From Lachnospiraceae bacterium (lineage in GTDB: Bacteria; Bacillota; Clostridia; Lachnospirales; Lachnospiraceae), in assembly GCA_021202075.1 (NCBI GenBank), contig JAJQDT010000060.1, positions 26,651-90,650 on the forward strand: a stretch of DNA of 64,000 bases, read 5' to 3'. The notes under the pieces were generated by a model that saw nothing but the letters and a program-made list of their open reading frames with translations, searched no databases and was not told where the DNA came from. Positions 23,813 through 33,038 of the stretch are shown piece by piece. Within the stretch, counting starts at the first letter, position 1; each line of letters starts with the position of its first letter. A program made the position numbers and the translations under genes.

Positions 23813-24643
23813 TTATAACATTGGAAGAAAGCGCAGGAAAGACGCAATCTGTGTCCTGTAGTTAATCCCGAGCATTATAACACCGATTACCGTCAGAACT
23901 GCGCCAGTCACCAGCCCGACAACGCGGCTGTTTACACGGTTGGCAAACCGGGCGGAAATGATGGATGCCGCAGATTCCGTCACAATGCAGAGGACAAGAA
24001 CCGGCCAGTCTTTGAGAATGATGGTCGGGTCAATCAGCGAATGGCTGATAAAGGCAATCATTGCCGTAAAGGTCATGATAAACGTGCTGGTGCCGACCGC
24101 TGACCGGCGATCCATCCGCAGAAAAGCAGTAAAGACCACGAGCATCATCATTCCGCCGCCGGAGCCAACAAAGCCCGTGCCAAATCCGATGGTAAGGCCA
24201 AAAAACAGGGATATCATAATCCCCTTAGCATCCAGACGGGCACCCTGGCTCACCGTGTCCTCACGGGATGTGTCAGGCTTTAACAGAAAGCGGATACCGA
24301 TTCCCACGCATAAAAACAGGGAAAATCCTCCGAGAACCACATTCCCCACTTCAAATGCGGCAAAGCTCCCGGCAATACACATGCTGATAATGCAGACGAG
24401 CATGATCCAGCCGCGCTTCAGGTCGATATTTTTGTGCCGGATGTATATGGATGTCGTAAATGCCGAGCCGAGAATATCCGAGGCCAGTGCGATCGCTGTC
24501 GCGTGGTAAGCGCCGGTCTCTCCGGCAAACGTCGGGCATAAAACAATCATGATCGGAACCATAACCGTCGCCGCCGAAAGCCCCGCCAGCCCCGTACCGA
24601 CTCCTGCTCCCAATGCCGCTATAAAACACCAGATATATTCCAT
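23813..24643 (-). CDS. TauE/SafE-family sulfite/anion exporter
   Basis: This 276-residue membrane protein has about eight helices in two related halves. Family marks are GAGVGTGLAGLSAATVMVP near the N-terminus and FGTGFVGSGGGMMMLVV in the second half. TauE/SafE proteins move sulfite, sulfoacetate or other small organosulfur anions, but the substrate cannot be told here. No sulfur-metabolism gene is near. It lies alone between csoR and the Fic gene, same strand. Confidence 0.9.
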   Translation of the reverse strand: MEYIWCFIAALGAGVGTGLAGLSAATVMVPIMIVLCPTFAGETGAYHATAIALASDILGSAFTTSIYIRHKNIDLKRGWIMLVCIISMCIAGSFAAFEVGNVVLGGFSLFLCVGIGIRFLLKPDTSREDTVSQGARLDAKGIMISLFFGLTIGFGTGFVGSGGGMMMLVVFTAFLRMDRRSAVGTSTFIMTFTAMIAFISHSLIDPTIILKDWPVLVLCIVTESAASIISARFANRVNSRVVGLVTGAVLTVIGVIMLGINYRTQIASFLRFLPML

Positions 24644-24800
24644 AGTTTAAACATCTCCCCTGCCGTAATTTCCGTTGGTATCTCTACCTTTGAACCACAT
24701 AATTATACTCAACACCTGTCGTTTTCGCAACCGACAGATGCACCGGATACAGAAAGCTTCTGCGGATTCAGGGATCTGTATCAGAACCTCCATGTAAAAA

Positions 24801-25847
24801 CTATATTTTCACATACCTGCTGGCACGTCCCTGACCAAGCCGGCGAATGGAGCCGCTTTTTACCATTGCTCCCAACACAGCTTCTACAGTCGTAGGACTG
24901 ATATCCGGCAATATATCACAAATTTCTGCTTTGGAAATCGGCGTCAGGCTATTTAGCACTGTAGCCTCTACCCGGGCCTTTTTCGTGATTTTCCGGCCAT
25001 GAACCACCGCGAACCTCTTGTCCAGTTCCTTATAACACATATATAAGGTTGACAAAAAATTTTCTATGAACGGAGCATACGTATTTCCGTTCGATTCCCA
25101 ATCTGCGGAGGATTTCCGCAATGCTTCGTAATACCATCCCTTATAATTGTTAATCTGTTCCTCAAACGAAACATATTTTCCTGCGTCATATCCATTTTTA
25201 TAGAGAAGCAGCAGGGAAAGCAGTCTTGACATTCTGCCGTTGCCGTCGCGGAACGGATGAATACACAAAAAATCCAGAATCACGCAGGGGATCAAAAGAA
25301 GCTGGTTAATATTCGCATCATTTTTTGCATCCATATATGCCAGCTCCAGCTGTTCCATAGCCGAGAGCGTCTCCGCTGCCGGAACCGGACGAAACCTTAC
25401 TTTTCTGTTTCCTTCCGCATCTACTTCCAGTATTACATTATCATCTATCTTATACCTGCCTCCATATTCATATCCGGCAATGGACATCATCGTCTCGTGA
25501 AGCCGCAAAATATCACTCTGCCGAAAATCAAGGTATGAATACCCAAGATGAATCGCATTCAGCGCATCCCTGTATCCGGCAATCTCTGCCTCATTATGAT
25601 TCAACGGCGCACTGTTCTGATTCACAATAGCCGCAATACGTTCATCGCTGGTCACAATACCTTCAATTGCATTCGAGTTTTTTACGGATTGTACTTTTGC
25701 CACGGCCTCTAATTCTGTAAAAACTGCTCCATATTCTTCTTTTCGCACGCCGGCCATCGTCCGAAGACTGGCTATATTGGCAGTTAATGTCACCAAATTC
25801 GCCGGGAGCAGCCCATTATTCAAAAAGCTGTAATCAAATTTTCTCAT
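24801..25847 (-). CDS. Fic-family protein (AMPylase-type) with winged helix
   Basis: Fic enzymes transfer AMP or other phosphate-containing groups onto target proteins. The 348-residue protein has a Fic_N domain, a full active-site motif HPFRDGNGRMSR (His at about residue 197), and a C-terminal winged-helix segment (LNSLTPISKAEICDILPDISPTTVEAVL). SNAIEG (about residues 58-63) fits the inhibitory motif (S/T)xxxE(G/N) placed N-terminal to the core, so the enzyme is probably self-inhibited (class II). I choose the ATG at 25847 because AAAGGAG lies 8 nt upstream. No antitoxin gene is adjacent. Confidence 0.92.
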   Translation of the reverse strand: MRKFDYSFLNNGLLPANLVTLTANIASLRTMAGVRKEEYGAVFTELEAVAKVQSVKNSNAIEGIVTSDERIAAIVNQNSAPLNHNEAEIAGYRDALNAIHLGYSYLDFRQSDILRLHETMMSIAGYEYGGRYKIDDNVILEVDAEGNRKVRFRPVPAAETLSAMEQLELAYMDAKNDANINQLLLIPCVILDFLCIHPFRDGNGRMSRLLSLLLLYKNGYDAGKYVSFEEQINNYKGWYYEALRKSSADWESNGNTYAPFIENFLSTLYMCYKELDKRFAVVHGRKITKKARVEATVLNSLTPISKAEICDILPDISPTTVEAVLGAMVKSGSIRRLGQGRASRYVKI

Positions 25848-26483
25848 AGTCCAGGCTCCTTTCTGCATATTATTTTAATCAAATATATGCAGAAAATCAA
25901 GCCTGGTGAGCTGTTTTCTGCATATATTTTGGATTTTTATATGCAGAAAACAGGGTTGAAATTCTATACACAAGTCACAGGTCATATGGCTTTGCCAATA
26001 TTTATAAGCGTTCCATTTTGATTCATGGCTTTGAACCCCGCCAGACTGCCGCTCCCGCATATGGTTCAGAACATCCTTTGCAAACACCTGGGCTTCCGGA
26101 TGAGTCAGATCTATCCGCAGCCATCTGGCATTCAGGCCTGCGGGCAAAAGCAGATCTGCGCGTATGTCGGCGGTCTGCACATGAAGGGCAAAAAGGACGG
26201 CCGGGGCGGGATCTCATTATATCAAACATATAGTATTATGTGTAAGTGTTTTTTCCTCATGGCAGTGTTCATATATCTGACACAGATTGTTCACCATTTT
26301 TCCACAAAATCATGAAAAAATAGCAATTTACAGACAAAATGTCTCCAAAAGCGAAAAGCTGCCGGAGTCGGAAGGCCGTCGAAAACGAAAGACAGCCAAA
26401 ATCAAAAGGCTGTCATGGTCAAAGAGCTGTACAAAAAGGCCGGAAAAATTAAAAGACGGCCAAAAGGAAGGAGAATTCAGGTA
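25848..26483. other. Long intergenic region with an unrecognised frame and a structured leader
   Basis: About 640 bases hold no recognised gene. On the minus strand, near 26025-26225, one frame reads like protein (VQTADIRADLLLPAGLNARW, then IDLTHPEAQVFAKDVLNHM) but lacks a ribosome site and a plausible continuation; it may be gene debris. The last 110 bases before the esterase gene contain complementary blocks: GGCCGTC (26374-26380) with GACGGCC (26455-26461), and GACAGCC (26391-26397) with GGCTGTC (26408-26414). A nested leader structure ending at the ribosome site is possible. Confidence 0.5.
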
Positions 26484-28181
26484 ATGAAAAACAATATGAA
26501 AAAGTGTATTTCCAAAATGCTTTCCCTGATGCTTGTTCTGGTGTTCGCCGCAGGATGCGGGATAACAGCCAGCTCTGAGGAAAGCGAAGCTGCTGTCGGG
26601 ACCGGCACGGAGGAAGGTTCGGCTGAAAATGACACAGGCATATCGTCAGTCGAAAATTATTATCTTGTAACAAACGTATACGGCGACGGACAAAAGCCGT
26701 GGTATCTCGTGATTGAGTACAGTTCGGAAGTCGATCCGTCCACAGTCTCGGCTGATGATTTTGAGATTGAGGATTATGACATCGAAGCTGTCTGGACAAA
26801 TTCGGAGGAAGTCCTTCCCGATGACAGTGCAGCAGGAAATTACGTGCTGATTGAAATCTCCACCGATTATACGACCTCAAACTACGGAGGAAGCGGCTCG
26901 GGAGGCGGCGGTTCTGACGGGGATATTTCTATGGGCGACAAGGAGACCTCCGAAGGCAGTGAAAGGCCGGATTCCTCTGATTTTAATGATACGGAGTCCG
27001 GATCCGGTGATATCGGCGTTGCGTCTGACGATGTGGAATTCGAATCGGGAGACATGGACTTTGCGTCTGATGATATGGAATTTGAGTCCGGGGATACAGA
27101 CTTTACTTTTGGCGACAGGGAGTCCCGGTCTGATGACCTGGATGATTCCGGATTCAGTGAAAGAGGCGACCGTTCTGGCAAGGGCAGCTACGACGCGTCT
27201 GAAAATACAGGAGAATCTTTTCAGAGCGGAGACGGCAGCAACAGCAGAGGCTCCATGTTCTCCTCCCTGTCTGCTCTCAGCAATCAGCTGACGGTTATCT
27301 TCCGACAGACCGGAACGATCTCATTTTCGGATGGAACCGCACTGGATGCATGGGCGGAAAGCTGCACCACAGATTACGAAAATAACGTGAATCTTCTGGT
27401 TGAAAACTTTTCCCAGTATACGTTTACCCTCGCTGACGGCGCCACCATGATGTACAGCCTTTATCTGCCGGAGAATTACAACGAAGCCATGGAATATCCT
27501 CTCGTCCTGTTTATGCCGGACGCCACGGGAGAAGGAAGCGATGAGTACCTTGCCCTGACAGAAAGCCTCGGAGGCGTGATCTGGACGACAGAGGAATGGC
27601 AGAGCGAGCATGAAACCATCGTCCTTGTTCCGCAGTATGAAGATTCCAATACCGAAGACCCGGCTTATACAATGGAACTGGTGGCAGAGATTGTCAGCCA
27701 GTACAGCGTAGATACGTCAAGAGAATATCTTGTCGGGCAGTCTTCGGGAACCATCCGTTCCATCAAGCTCCTCATTGACTATCCGGATGAGTTTGCGGGC
27801 GCGCTCCTGGTAGCCGGACAGACCGATTCCGCCTATACCGATTCCATTTCCGACCTGTCCACGCAAAACATCTGGATGATCTGCTCGGAAGGGGACGCGA
27901 GAGCGTATCCGGGAATGACCGAAATCACAGAAGCCGTGGAGGCGGAAGGCACCGAAGTCACCATCGCCCAGTGGTCCGCCGCTCTGACCGATGAAGAGCA
28001 GGAGCAGCTTGCAGCGGAACAGGCATCTGCAGGGACGACGATTAACTGGACCATATTTGACACCGGAACCGTGATGAGGGACGACGTGACCTCCACAGAC
28101 GCCACAGAGCACATGAACACCTGGCGCGTTGCATATGATCTGGATACTGTACGCGAGTGGCTGTTTGAGCAGACAAAATAG
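26484..28181 (+). CDS. Lipoprotein esterase, alpha/beta hydrolase with acidic linker
   Basis: This 565-residue protein is probably anchored outside the cell. It has a lipoprotein signal with lipobox FAAGC (Cys25), an Ig-like domain (about 57-128), a very acidic Ser/Gly/Asp linker (about 135-255), and an alpha/beta-hydrolase domain of the polyhydroxybutyrate-depolymerase/feruloyl-esterase type. The nucleophile is Ser420 in GQSSG; His544 in ATEHMNTW is the likely catalytic His. The linker carries two 14-residue repeats, ASDDVEFESGDMDF and a near copy. The ATG at 26484 follows AAGGAG by about 10 nt. It may remove acyl or feruloyl groups from plant polymers. Confidence 0.85.
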   Translation: MKNNMKKCISKMLSLMLVLVFAAGCGITASSEESEAAVGTGTEEGSAENDTGISSVENYYLVTNVYGDGQKPWYLVIEYSSEVDPSTVSADDFEIEDYDIEAVWTNSEEVLPDDSAAGNYVLIEISTDYTTSNYGGSGSGGGGSDGDISMGDKETSEGSERPDSSDFNDTESGSGDIGVASDDVEFESGDMDFASDDMEFESGDTDFTFGDRESRSDDLDDSGFSERGDRSGKGSYDASENTGESFQSGDGSNSRGSMFSSLSALSNQLTVIFRQTGTISFSDGTALDAWAESCTTDYENNVNLLVENFSQYTFTLADGATMMYSLYLPENYNEAMEYPLVLFMPDATGEGSDEYLALTESLGGVIWTTEEWQSEHETIVLVPQYEDSNTEDPAYTMELVAEIVSQYSVDTSREYLVGQSSGTIRSIKLLIDYPDEFAGALLVAGQTDSAYTDSISDLSTQNIWMICSEGDARAYPGMTEITEAVEAEGTEVTIAQWSAALTDEEQEQLAAEQASAGTTINWTIFDTGTVMRDDVTSTDATEHMNTWRVAYDLDTVREWLFEQTK

Positions 28182-28294
28182 CATCTTCCACGGCCCGGCA
28201 GATCCGCAGCAGCGTCTCTGCGTCTTCCGTTCCCATTCGGTCTGCGATCCGGGCAATCTATACAATTCAATTACTCATTTTGTTTTAAACGCAG

Positions 28295-28333
28295 AATCAA
28301 GAAAAGCGGCTGACTCAGCCGCTTTTCTTGATT
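28295..28333. terminator. Bidirectional terminator between the esterase gene and eda
   Basis: A perfect 16-bp stem (AATCAAGAAAAGCGGC and its complement) with a 7-nt loop lies between two convergent genes. It carries an A-rich left and T-rich right arm, so it can serve both strands. Confidence 0.9.
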
Positions 28334-28399
28334 TAGATATTATTGAAGCAGATGTACCTGGAACGCCGTAACACAACGCCCCAGGTACGTACCAGCGAA

Positions 28400-29041
28400 T
28401 CAGCCCCGGATCTGTTTCACAAGATCCACGGCCTCTTCCGTCATAGCCTTTATCTCTTCAAACTTTCCCTGTTTGATCAGGTCGCTTTTCACCATCCAGC
28501 TGCCGCCGCATGCGAGAATCGGCGCACAGGTAAGGTAGCTCTCCAGGTTGCCCGCATTGACGCCGCCGGTCGGCATGAACTTCAGCCCGACATAGGGCGC
28601 CGCGAGCGCCTTGATCGTTCCCACGCCGCCGAACTGCGCCGCCGGGAAGAATTTCACCACCCGTAATCCTCTCTTCACGGCCTGCGCCACCTCGGAAGGC
28701 GTCACACAGCCCGGGAAAACCGGGATTTCTTTCTCCAGACAGTAGTCTACGATCTCCGAGTCAAAGCCCGGGCTGACGATGAATTTCGCACCGGCTGCCA
28801 CAGCCTGATCCACCTGAGCCGTTGTCAGAACCGTTCCCGCGCCTACCAGCATCTGCGGATAAGCCTCTGTCATCTTCCGGATGCTCTCCTCGGCCGCCGC
28901 TGTGCGGAATGTCACTTCCGCGCAGGGCAGACCGCCCTCACAGAGCGCTTCTGCCAGAGGCACAGCGTCCCTGGCGCTTTCCAGCACGACTACCGGAACG
29001 ACACCCATCTTCTGAATAGTTGTTTCCATTTGATTCAGCAT
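28400..29041 (-). CDS. eda: KDPG aldolase
   Basis: This enzyme splits 2-keto-3-deoxy-6-phosphogluconate to pyruvate and glyceraldehyde 3-phosphate, the last step of hexuronate breakdown. The 213-residue TIM barrel has the Schiff-base Lys in the motif RGLRVVKFFPAAQFGG, the catalytic Glu in CAEVTFRT, and LVGAGTVLTTAQ, PTGGVNAGNL. GAGAGGG precedes the ATG. It ends the operon that starts with the GntR gene and includes uxuB and kdgK; a strong terminator follows. Confidence 0.95.
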   Translation of the reverse strand: MLNQMETTIQKMGVVPVVVLESARDAVPLAEALCEGGLPCAEVTFRTAAAEESIRKMTEAYPQMLVGAGTVLTTAQVDQAVAAGAKFIVSPGFDSEIVDYCLEKEIPVFPGCVTPSEVAQAVKRGLRVVKFFPAAQFGGVGTIKALAAPYVGLKFMPTGGVNAGNLESYLTCAPILACGGSWMVKSDLIKQGKFEEIKAMTEEAVDLVKQIRG

Positions 29042-29096
29042 TTTTTCGCCCTCTCTTTTCTGTCACGTAACCATTATCCATCTTCTCTGCGCTTCT

Positions 29097-29166
29097 GCCT
29101 GCACAGACAAAATTCTTTACCTATGCGTTTTTTTCGCCTGCGCAGGCAAAATTCATTACCTCTGCA
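29097..29166. repeat. Two 31-bp direct repeats between kdgK and eda
   Basis: Copies at 29097-29127 and 29136-29166 share GCCTGC, AGRCAAAATTC and TTACCTMTGC. The second copy contains the kdgK stop codon. Confidence 0.75.
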
Positions 29167-30256
29167 CCCTCGCGCCCGCACCGGACATGATGCCCTCGAC
29201 CTCTTTCAGGCTTGCCATGGTCGTATCGCCGGGCGTCGTCATTGCCAGCGCGCCGTGAGCCGCGCCGTAGTTCACTGCCGCCTCCGCGCCTTTGCCCGTC
29301 ATCAGGCCATACACAAGGCCGGACGCGAAGGAATCTCCGCCGCCAACCCGGTCCATGATCTCGAGGTTGTTGTAATCCGCGGCCTTGTAAATTTCGCCGT
29401 CCGCCCAGCAGAGCGCGCTCCAGTCGTTGACCGTCGCAGTCTTTACTTTCCGTAAGGTTGTAGCTACAACCTTAAAGTTCGGATAGGTCTTTGCCGCCTC
29501 GTTGATCATCTTGCGGTAGCCGTCAATGTTCAGCTCTTTGAGATTCGCGTCATTGCCCTCAATCTCAAAGCCCAGGCATGCGGTGAAGTCTTCCTCATTG
29601 CCGATCATGACGTCTACGTATTTTGCGATCTCCTTGTTCACTTCCTGCGCCTTTGCCTGGCCGCCGATGGCGCTCCACATGGATGGGCGGTAGTTCAGGT
29701 CATAGGAAATCACCGTGCCGTATTTCTTTGCAGTCTTAATCGCCGCGATCACCGTCTCGCAGGACTGCTCGGAGAGCGCCGCGTAAATGCCGCCGGTGTG
29801 GAGCCAGCGCGCGCCGAGCTCGCCAAAGATATAGTCAAAATCGAAATCCTCCGGCGTCGCCTTCGAAATCGCCGTGTTTGCGCGGTCCGAGCAGCCCACC
29901 GCGCCGCGGATGCCGAAGCCGCGCTCGGTGAAATTCAGTCCATTGCGGCACACACGGCCGATGCCGTCTGTTTTCATCCATTTAATCAGGGACGTATCCA
30001 CGCCGCCCTGCAGGATAAAGTCCTCCATCAGTTTGCCGACTTCATTGTCCGCGAACGCTGTAATCACGCCCGTACGCATCCCGAAGCAGCGGCGCAGGCC
30101 GCGTACTACATTGTACTCGCCGCCGCCCTCCCAGGCGCGGAACGAGCGGGCCGTGCGGATCCTGCCCTCGCCCGGATCCAGGCGAAGCATAATCTCGCCC
30201 AGAGACAACGCGTCATATCTGCACTCATTTGCCGGTCTTAAATTTAATTCCATCAT
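29156..30256 (-). CDS. kdgK: 2-dehydro-3-deoxygluconokinase
   Basis: This PfkB-family sugar kinase (366 residues) phosphorylates 2-keto-3-deoxygluconate to KDPG, where the galacturonate, glucuronate and unsaturated-uronate branches meet. It shows the N-terminal substrate region LSLGEIMLRLDPG, the EGGGEYNVVRGL motif, NYRPSMW, and the C-terminal anion-hole/catalytic motif DRVGGGDSFASGL with the catalytic Asp. Context, between uxuB and eda, supports the substrate. Confidence 0.95.
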   Translation of the reverse strand: MMELNLRPANECRYDALSLGEIMLRLDPGEGRIRTARSFRAWEGGGEYNVVRGLRRCFGMRTGVITAFADNEVGKLMEDFILQGGVDTSLIKWMKTDGIGRVCRNGLNFTERGFGIRGAVGCSDRANTAISKATPEDFDFDYIFGELGARWLHTGGIYAALSEQSCETVIAAIKTAKKYGTVISYDLNYRPSMWSAIGGQAKAQEVNKEIAKYVDVMIGNEEDFTACLGFEIEGNDANLKELNIDGYRKMINEAAKTYPNFKVVATTLRKVKTATVNDWSALCWADGEIYKAADYNNLEIMDRVGGGDSFASGLVYGLMTGKGAEAAVNYGAAHGALAMTTPGDTTMASLKEVEGIMSGAGARVQR

Positions 30257-30357
30257 TCATACCCTGCCGCTGATCATCCAATAAATGGAATCCTGCCTCA
30301 CATCCCACATAGCTTAATCAGCGGCTTTTCCTTTCCTTATATTGATAGTACAATTCG

Positions 30358-30455
30358 CTAACCACCGACTACTAATCACCAGCCATCAGCCACTAACTAC
30401 TAACCGTCAGTCACTAACCACCAGCCACTAAGCACTGGCCACTAAACACTAATTA
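30358..30455. repeat. Fourteen degenerate 7-bp tandem units between uxuB and kdgK
   Basis: From CTAACCA at 30358 to CTAATTA ending at 30455 the sequence can be cut into 14 unbroken heptamers with consensus CYARCYA. Position 3 is A in nearly all units. The last unit contains the uxuB stop codon. On the minus-strand mRNA the units read roughly UGGYUAG. Confidence 0.9.
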
Positions 30456-32066
30456 CCCCACATACTTCTCCAGCGTCGCTCTCACTGCGCCTTTTCCCGC
30501 GATGAGCTCGCCAAAATAGCCGATGACCGCATCTGCCAGCCCGATCTCATTCAGATTCACGCCGAAAATATCCGTTCTCTGCAGAATTGGCTTTATCTTC
30601 TCTTCTGCGCTGTCCGGCTCGCCTAAGCGGATATCCTGCACATACGGGCAGACCGTCGTAAGCTGCGGGTCCGGGCTGAGTTCGAATGCCTTTCCGGAAT
30701 CGTCGATCCCCATCAGGTAGCGAATCCACCCGGCCAGTACCAGCGGTATCAGCTTCAGCGATTTCACATCCAGACTGTCTGACTTTGCGTAAGCTGCAAT
30801 GGTGCCTCCATAACGGATCGCCAGCTTCTGCGAGGTATCCGTGGCAATCCGCTGCGGCGTATCCGGCATGAACGGGTTCGGCAGGCGTATATTGATGACT
30901 TCGTCAATAAATTTCTGCGGATCCAGCAGATCCTGCTTTACGACCACCGGAAGTCCCTCTTTGTAGCCAATGGTCTCCACCATTTTTTTCAGCACCGGAT
31001 CCCGCATTTCTTCGTAAATGCGCTCGTAGCCGAGCAGGCAGCCGAACACAGCCAGCGAGGTGTGCAGCGGGTTCAGGCAGGTGCACACCTTCATCCTCTC
31101 AACACGATCCACGTTCTCCCGCGTCGTGTAGATCACGCCGCCCTTCTCAAGAGGAAGCTTTCCATTCGGAAATGCGTCCTCGATGACGAGATACTGGCAT
31201 TCCTCCGCGTTGACAAACGGAGCCACATACGTCTTCTTCGAAGTAATAACCGGCTCCAGCTCCTCAAGCCCGTCGTCCGCGAGAATCTTCTCGACATTTG
31301 CGTCCGGGCGCGGGGTGATTTTGTCAATCATGCTCCACGGGAAGCCGACCTTTGATTTGTCATTGATATAATCCGCAAAACCGGCGTCCGCCACGCCATT
31401 CTTTACCCATTCCTGCGCGAAGGTATGGATCGCGGCGTACAGCTTGTCGCCATTGTGCGAACAGTTGTCCATGCTCACCATCGCGATCGGCTTTGCCCCC
31501 GCCTGATAGCGCGCATAGAGAAGCGCCGCTACCTTCCCGATATAGCTGGTCGCCTGCTCCGGCCCTTTTGCGAAGTCCTCCTGGACCGCCGTGAGTGTCT
31601 CACCCCTGCCATTTACCAGGCTGTAGCCCTTCTCGGTAATCGTAAAGCTCGCCATTTTCAGCGAATCTGCCGTAAAAATATCCTTTAATCTGGAAAAATC
31701 CGCGGCATTTTCCGGATCCAGCGTCAGCGATTCCACAATACTGCCAACCACGGTCTTCTCCACCGTGCCGTCCACCTTCAGCGTCGCCAGAACACTGTAG
31801 CTGTCATGCGGAAGATACATTTTCTCAATGATTTCATAGTCAAAGCCCTCCGCCACGATCAGGCCGGTATCGCACACTCCTGCGTTCAGCAGTCCCTGCA
31901 GCAGATTCGCCTGAAACGCGCGGAAAATATTGCCCGCCCCAAAATGAATCCACTCCGGAGTCTCCTTTGTCTTAGCCTTTATCGCTTCCCGGTCAAACCT
32001 GGGAAGCTGATAGCCCTTATCCAGCCATTCCTGGCGGTTTTTCAGGCCTTCCTCACTCAAACGCAT
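30453..32066 (-). CDS. uxuB: Fructuronate reductase (mannitol dehydrogenase family)
   Basis: This enzyme reduces D-fructuronate to D-mannonate with NADH in glucuronate breakdown. The 537-residue protein has the mannitol-dehydrogenase-family layout: WIHFGAGNIFRAFQA (nucleotide binding), the motif VSMDNCSHNGDKL, and CTCLNPLHTSLAVFGCLLGY with conserved His. Presence of a separate tagaturonate-reductase-like gene at 41851-43374 and the link to uxuA/GntR make fructuronate the likelier substrate here. It starts 82 nt after the GntR gene. Its 3' end runs into a 7-bp repeat tract. Confidence 0.88.
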   Translation of the reverse strand: MRLSEEGLKNRQEWLDKGYQLPRFDREAIKAKTKETPEWIHFGAGNIFRAFQANLLQGLLNAGVCDTGLIVAEGFDYEIIEKMYLPHDSYSVLATLKVDGTVEKTVVGSIVESLTLDPENAADFSRLKDIFTADSLKMASFTITEKGYSLVNGRGETLTAVQEDFAKGPEQATSYIGKVAALLYARYQAGAKPIAMVSMDNCSHNGDKLYAAIHTFAQEWVKNGVADAGFADYINDKSKVGFPWSMIDKITPRPDANVEKILADDGLEELEPVITSKKTYVAPFVNAEECQYLVIEDAFPNGKLPLEKGGVIYTTRENVDRVERMKVCTCLNPLHTSLAVFGCLLGYERIYEEMRDPVLKKMVETIGYKEGLPVVVKQDLLDPQKFIDEVINIRLPNPFMPDTPQRIATDTSQKLAIRYGGTIAAYAKSDSLDVKSLKLIPLVLAGWIRYLMGIDDSGKAFELSPDPQLTTVCPYVQDIRLGEPDSAEEKIKPILQRTDIFGVNLNEIGLADAVIGYFGELIAGKGAVRATLEKYVG

Positions 32067-32148
32067 AACTATAAACCTCCTGGTTTTTCATTCCAATCCG
32101 CCCGCTCACAGGCAGCATGCCAATTTGCGCATCCCCTGTCCGGACGGT

Positions 32149-32820
32149 TTATACAAAATATTCCGCCGGATATTTTTCCCGTATCTCCTTCTCGTCGACC
32201 CGGTAGCGTTCCAGATGCTCTCTCATAATCTCTTCCGAGAGCGATTCGTCATGCTCATCGACAGCCGCACAGATCCGTTTGTGATCGTCAATAATCTTCA
32301 GATCCCGGACCGAATGGAGTGCCATCTCGCGGATACGGTCAAAGTGAACCGCGTAGCTGCTCAGCATTTCCCAGGTATGTAACCTTCCGGCAATCCGGAA
32401 CAGCTCTCTGTGAAACGCGTTATCCAGAGCCATCAGCTTTTTCGCATCCTTCCGGTTGAATTCCTGAAGCATGATATTTTCCTGCAAAATCCGGACGTCA
32501 TCCTCCGTCACCTTCTGACACACAAGGCGGACGGTGGCACACTCCAGGATGCTGCGCGCAAACTGCGTCTCTTCGGCCAGCTCATAATCTACCAGACTGA
32601 TCCGGCTTCCCCTTTGCGGAAAAACCTCCACCAGTTTGGCTTTCGCCAGATCCAGCAGCGCCTCCCGCACCGGTGTGCGGGAAAGCCCCAGCACCGCCGC
32701 CAGATCGTTCTCGCTGACCATGCTTCCCGGCTTCAGGTTCAGATCAATGATATTATCCTTCAGCACACGAAGCGCATAATCTCTCCCGTTCTCCCCCGCC
32801 TGACGCTCTTCTACGTACAT
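32149..32820 (-). CDS. GntR-family regulator with FCD domain
   Basis: This FadR-type regulator (223 residues) heads the uxuB-kdgK-eda operon and probably controls hexuronate genes. The winged helix is at about residues 14-75 (MVSENDLAAVLGLSRTPVREALLDLAKAKLVEVFPQRGS). The FCD sensor shows metal or acid-binding residues in DNAFHRELF and IDDHKRICAAV. FCD regulators commonly bind sugar acids and recognise palindromes centred on TATAC or similar; two such palindromes lie in the TRAP and MFS promoters at 40107-40120 and 44955-44968. None was found at its own start. Confidence 0.92.
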   Translation of the reverse strand: MYVEERQAGENGRDYALRVLKDNIIDLNLKPGSMVSENDLAAVLGLSRTPVREALLDLAKAKLVEVFPQRGSRISLVDYELAEETQFARSILECATVRLVCQKVTEDDVRILQENIMLQEFNRKDAKKLMALDNAFHRELFRIAGRLHTWEMLSSYAVHFDRIREMALHSVRDLKIIDDHKRICAAVDEHDESLSEEIMREHLERYRVDEKEIREKYPAEYFV

Positions 32821-33038
32821 ATTCTGCCTCCTTAAACCTTCACATCATGCCCCCTATCTTTAAGCAAAAATGTGTTAATTCTGTGAATAAAAAATAATTA
32901 AAATCGTACGTCAGATGTCAGGCCCGGCGCCACATATCCGATCATTATCGGCAGCGATGTTCGTCGTTTTATTTGCACCGTGTGCCTCCTGTAACCATGG
33001 ACGAGAATTAATAGTAAACGGTACCTTGTCATTCACGA

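Noticed and set aside
30453..32066. Mannitol dehydrogenase instead of UxuB
   Set aside because: The family is shared, but the position between a GntR gene, kdgK and eda, with uxuA nearby, makes fructuronate reductase far likelier.
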